64,000 nucleotides of DNA, from positions 5,652,001 to 5,716,000 of the forward strand of contig NC_051106.1 of the NCBI RefSeq assembly GCF_901709675.1, written 5' to 3'. Numbering within the stretch: position 1 is the first letter of the stretch; each line of letters opens with the position of its first letter. Made by a program: the position numbers and the translations under genes. The DNA is from Syngnathus acus. Lineage: Eukaryota; Chordata; Actinopteri; Syngnathiformes; Syngnathidae. This document shows, piece after piece, positions 63,201 through 64,000 of the stretch. Below the pieces are notes generated by a model. The model saw nothing but the letters and a program-made list of their open reading frames with translations. It made no database searches and had not been told where the DNA came from.

Positions 63201-63460
63201 TTCCACTGTTTGTTTGACGGAAGGAAGGAAGGAAGGAAGGAAGGAAGGAATAAAGGAAAGGAGGAAGGAAAGTAAAGAATAGCATGTATTTTACATGGGG
63301 AAGAAGTGACTCACCAGCCAAAGCAGAAGAGAGCCAAATAGAAGCCCAGTAGAGTGGCCACCACATGTCTGACGAAGGGACTGGTCTTACTGGGGTGGAG
63401 GTAGAGACGGAACCACACGGCCATGAGCAGCGCAAACAACTGGCCTGCCACAAAATTAAC
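54251..63460 (-). CDS. mboat2: Lysophospholipid acyltransferase MBOAT2, partial (exons 2-13; exon 1 beyond window)
   Basis: MBOAT2 is a multipass ER enzyme that transfers acyl chains, preferentially oleoyl, from CoA to lysophosphatidylethanolamine and related lysolipids in phospholipid remodelling. Exons: 63315-63460, 61684-61761, 58873-58968, 58443-58498, 57514-57568, 56961-57147, 56424-56616, 55969-56072, 55823-55887, 55632-55764, 54723-54874, 54251-54404. They join in frame to 472 residues and TGA at 54,251. Hydrophobic segments begin at once (FVAGQLFALLMAVWF; HVVATLLGFYLALFCFGW). MBOAT signatures are FMGILAGPTCAYNDYMAF, ADAINNAAGFGFNGY, DNWNIQTSLWLKR (conserved Asn) and SAMWHGVYPGYYLTFL, whose His is the expected catalytic residue, with the same Asn-to-His spacing as human MBOAT2. 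The tail is shorter than the human one and ends SKKVKTT. The exon 1 residues that normally precede VNFV lie past 64,000. An MBOAT1-type identity is less likely given the neighbours. Confidence 0.95.
62752..62792. repeat. Twin poly-T tracts in mboat2 intron 2
   Basis: T21 and T12 runs separated by AAGTCGCC. They read as poly-A on the - strand. There is no clear retroposon body next to them, so I leave the origin open. Confidence 0.85.
63219..63250. repeat. (GGAA)8 microsatellite in mboat2 intron 2
   Basis: Eight GGAA units followed by a degenerate GGAA-like tail. It lies about 65 bp beyond the exon 2 donor on the transcribed strand, where it reads as a TTCC pyrimidine tract. Confidence 0.95.
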
Positions 63461-64000
63461 CTGCACGGAAAAAAGCACCATCGTTAGACAATATAACCAC
63501 ATGTACATTTGCGGCAACTTGGATCTTAGTTTCTCGAGACACCACAACACGGCATCCATTATCTATGCTTCTTGCATGATTTATGAGCGAGTCGGTGAGA
63601 CAGATATAGCCTCAAATGCATACATCAGGAGCTCAAAGTGCATGGGAAAGTGAAAGCAGGGGCGATCGTGACCTGACAAGTGGACAGACTTTTGGCCTCA
63701 AGGTCCTGGACTACATAAAAATAATCAAAGGTATATGCTTATTTTATTGTGTACTGTATAATTAATGTTGTTGTGAAAATCAAAAATAATATTAATGGAC
63801 TATAACAACTTTTCTGTTGGTGCTGATCAAATATTTGTTATCATGCTTGTCATATGATCTCCAGGTTTTCAGCTCAGTTTCATTATCATTTAATTGCTGA
63901 CCCCTGCAGTAGACCAAACCGGGATTGATTAATTTATTGATTATGGGTTGTTCCTTACGACCGTGTCGATTCTGTGCTCACCAGTTTAGCAGGTGGCAAT
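63461..64000 (-). other. mboat2: mboat2 intron 1 (3' portion), running off the window
   Basis: The acceptor CCGTGCAG precedes exon 2 at 63,460. The remaining 540 bases are AT-rich intron with no recognisable exon. The first coding exon and promoter are outside the window. Confidence 0.75.

Noticed and set aside
1-64000. tRNA, rRNA, CRISPR, prophage, bacterial operon or viral genes
   Set aside because: None seen. The DNA is a vertebrate chromosome with spliced genes, and no such structures were recognised on either strand.

Overview
The window is chromosomal DNA from a teleost fish. The evidence is vertebrate genes with short introns and canonical GT-AG splicing, long CA/GT and GA microsatellites, and several fish-type MITE and hAT-like transposon remnants. 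The species cannot be named from the sequence; nothing suggests bacterial, plasmid or viral DNA. I recognise three protein-coding genes, in the order and orientation I recall for the vertebrate ID2 - KIDINS220 - MBOAT2 block (human 2p25): id2 on the + strand, then kidins220 and mboat2 on the - strand.

Layout. Bases 1-16,780 hold no credible coding exon. They are the 5' flank of id2, with microsatellites, two transposon remnants (1057-1455 and 2167-2428), a Z-DNA-prone tract, a pure (GA)n tract and blocks that look like regulatory DNA. id2 covers about 16,810-18,710: TATA box, two coding exons and a third exon that is entirely 3'UTR. Between 18.7 and 20.84 kb is the convergent gap between the ends of id2 and kidins220, holding a small hAT-like element. 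kidins220 runs on the - strand from 47,020 (start codon) to 20,838 (stop). I resolve 31 coding exons that join without frame breaks into 1,678 codons: ankyrin repeats, a KAP-type P-loop NTPase domain with membrane segments, a SAM-like segment, and a disordered tail ending in a PDZ ligand. Its 10-kb intron 22 (28,913-38,890) is the largest. A non-coding 5' exon and promoter probably lie near 48.3-50.05 kb. mboat2 is also on the - strand. Exons 2-13 (63,460 to 54,251) give 472 residues up to the stop; the first coding exon lies beyond the right edge.

The three genes do not share a pathway. id2 is an HLH inhibitor of bHLH transcription factors. kidins220 is a membrane scaffold for neurotrophin and ephrin signalling. 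mboat2 is an ER lysophospholipid acyltransferase. Their neighbourhood is a conserved synteny block, not an operon or a co-acting system. I found no previously undescribed biological system. The most informative non-genic observations are the hAT/MITE insertions with recognisable terminal repeats and, in some cases, target-site duplications; the non-B-DNA cluster 5' of id2; and candidate conserved non-coding DNA upstream of id2 and in kidins220 intron 22.
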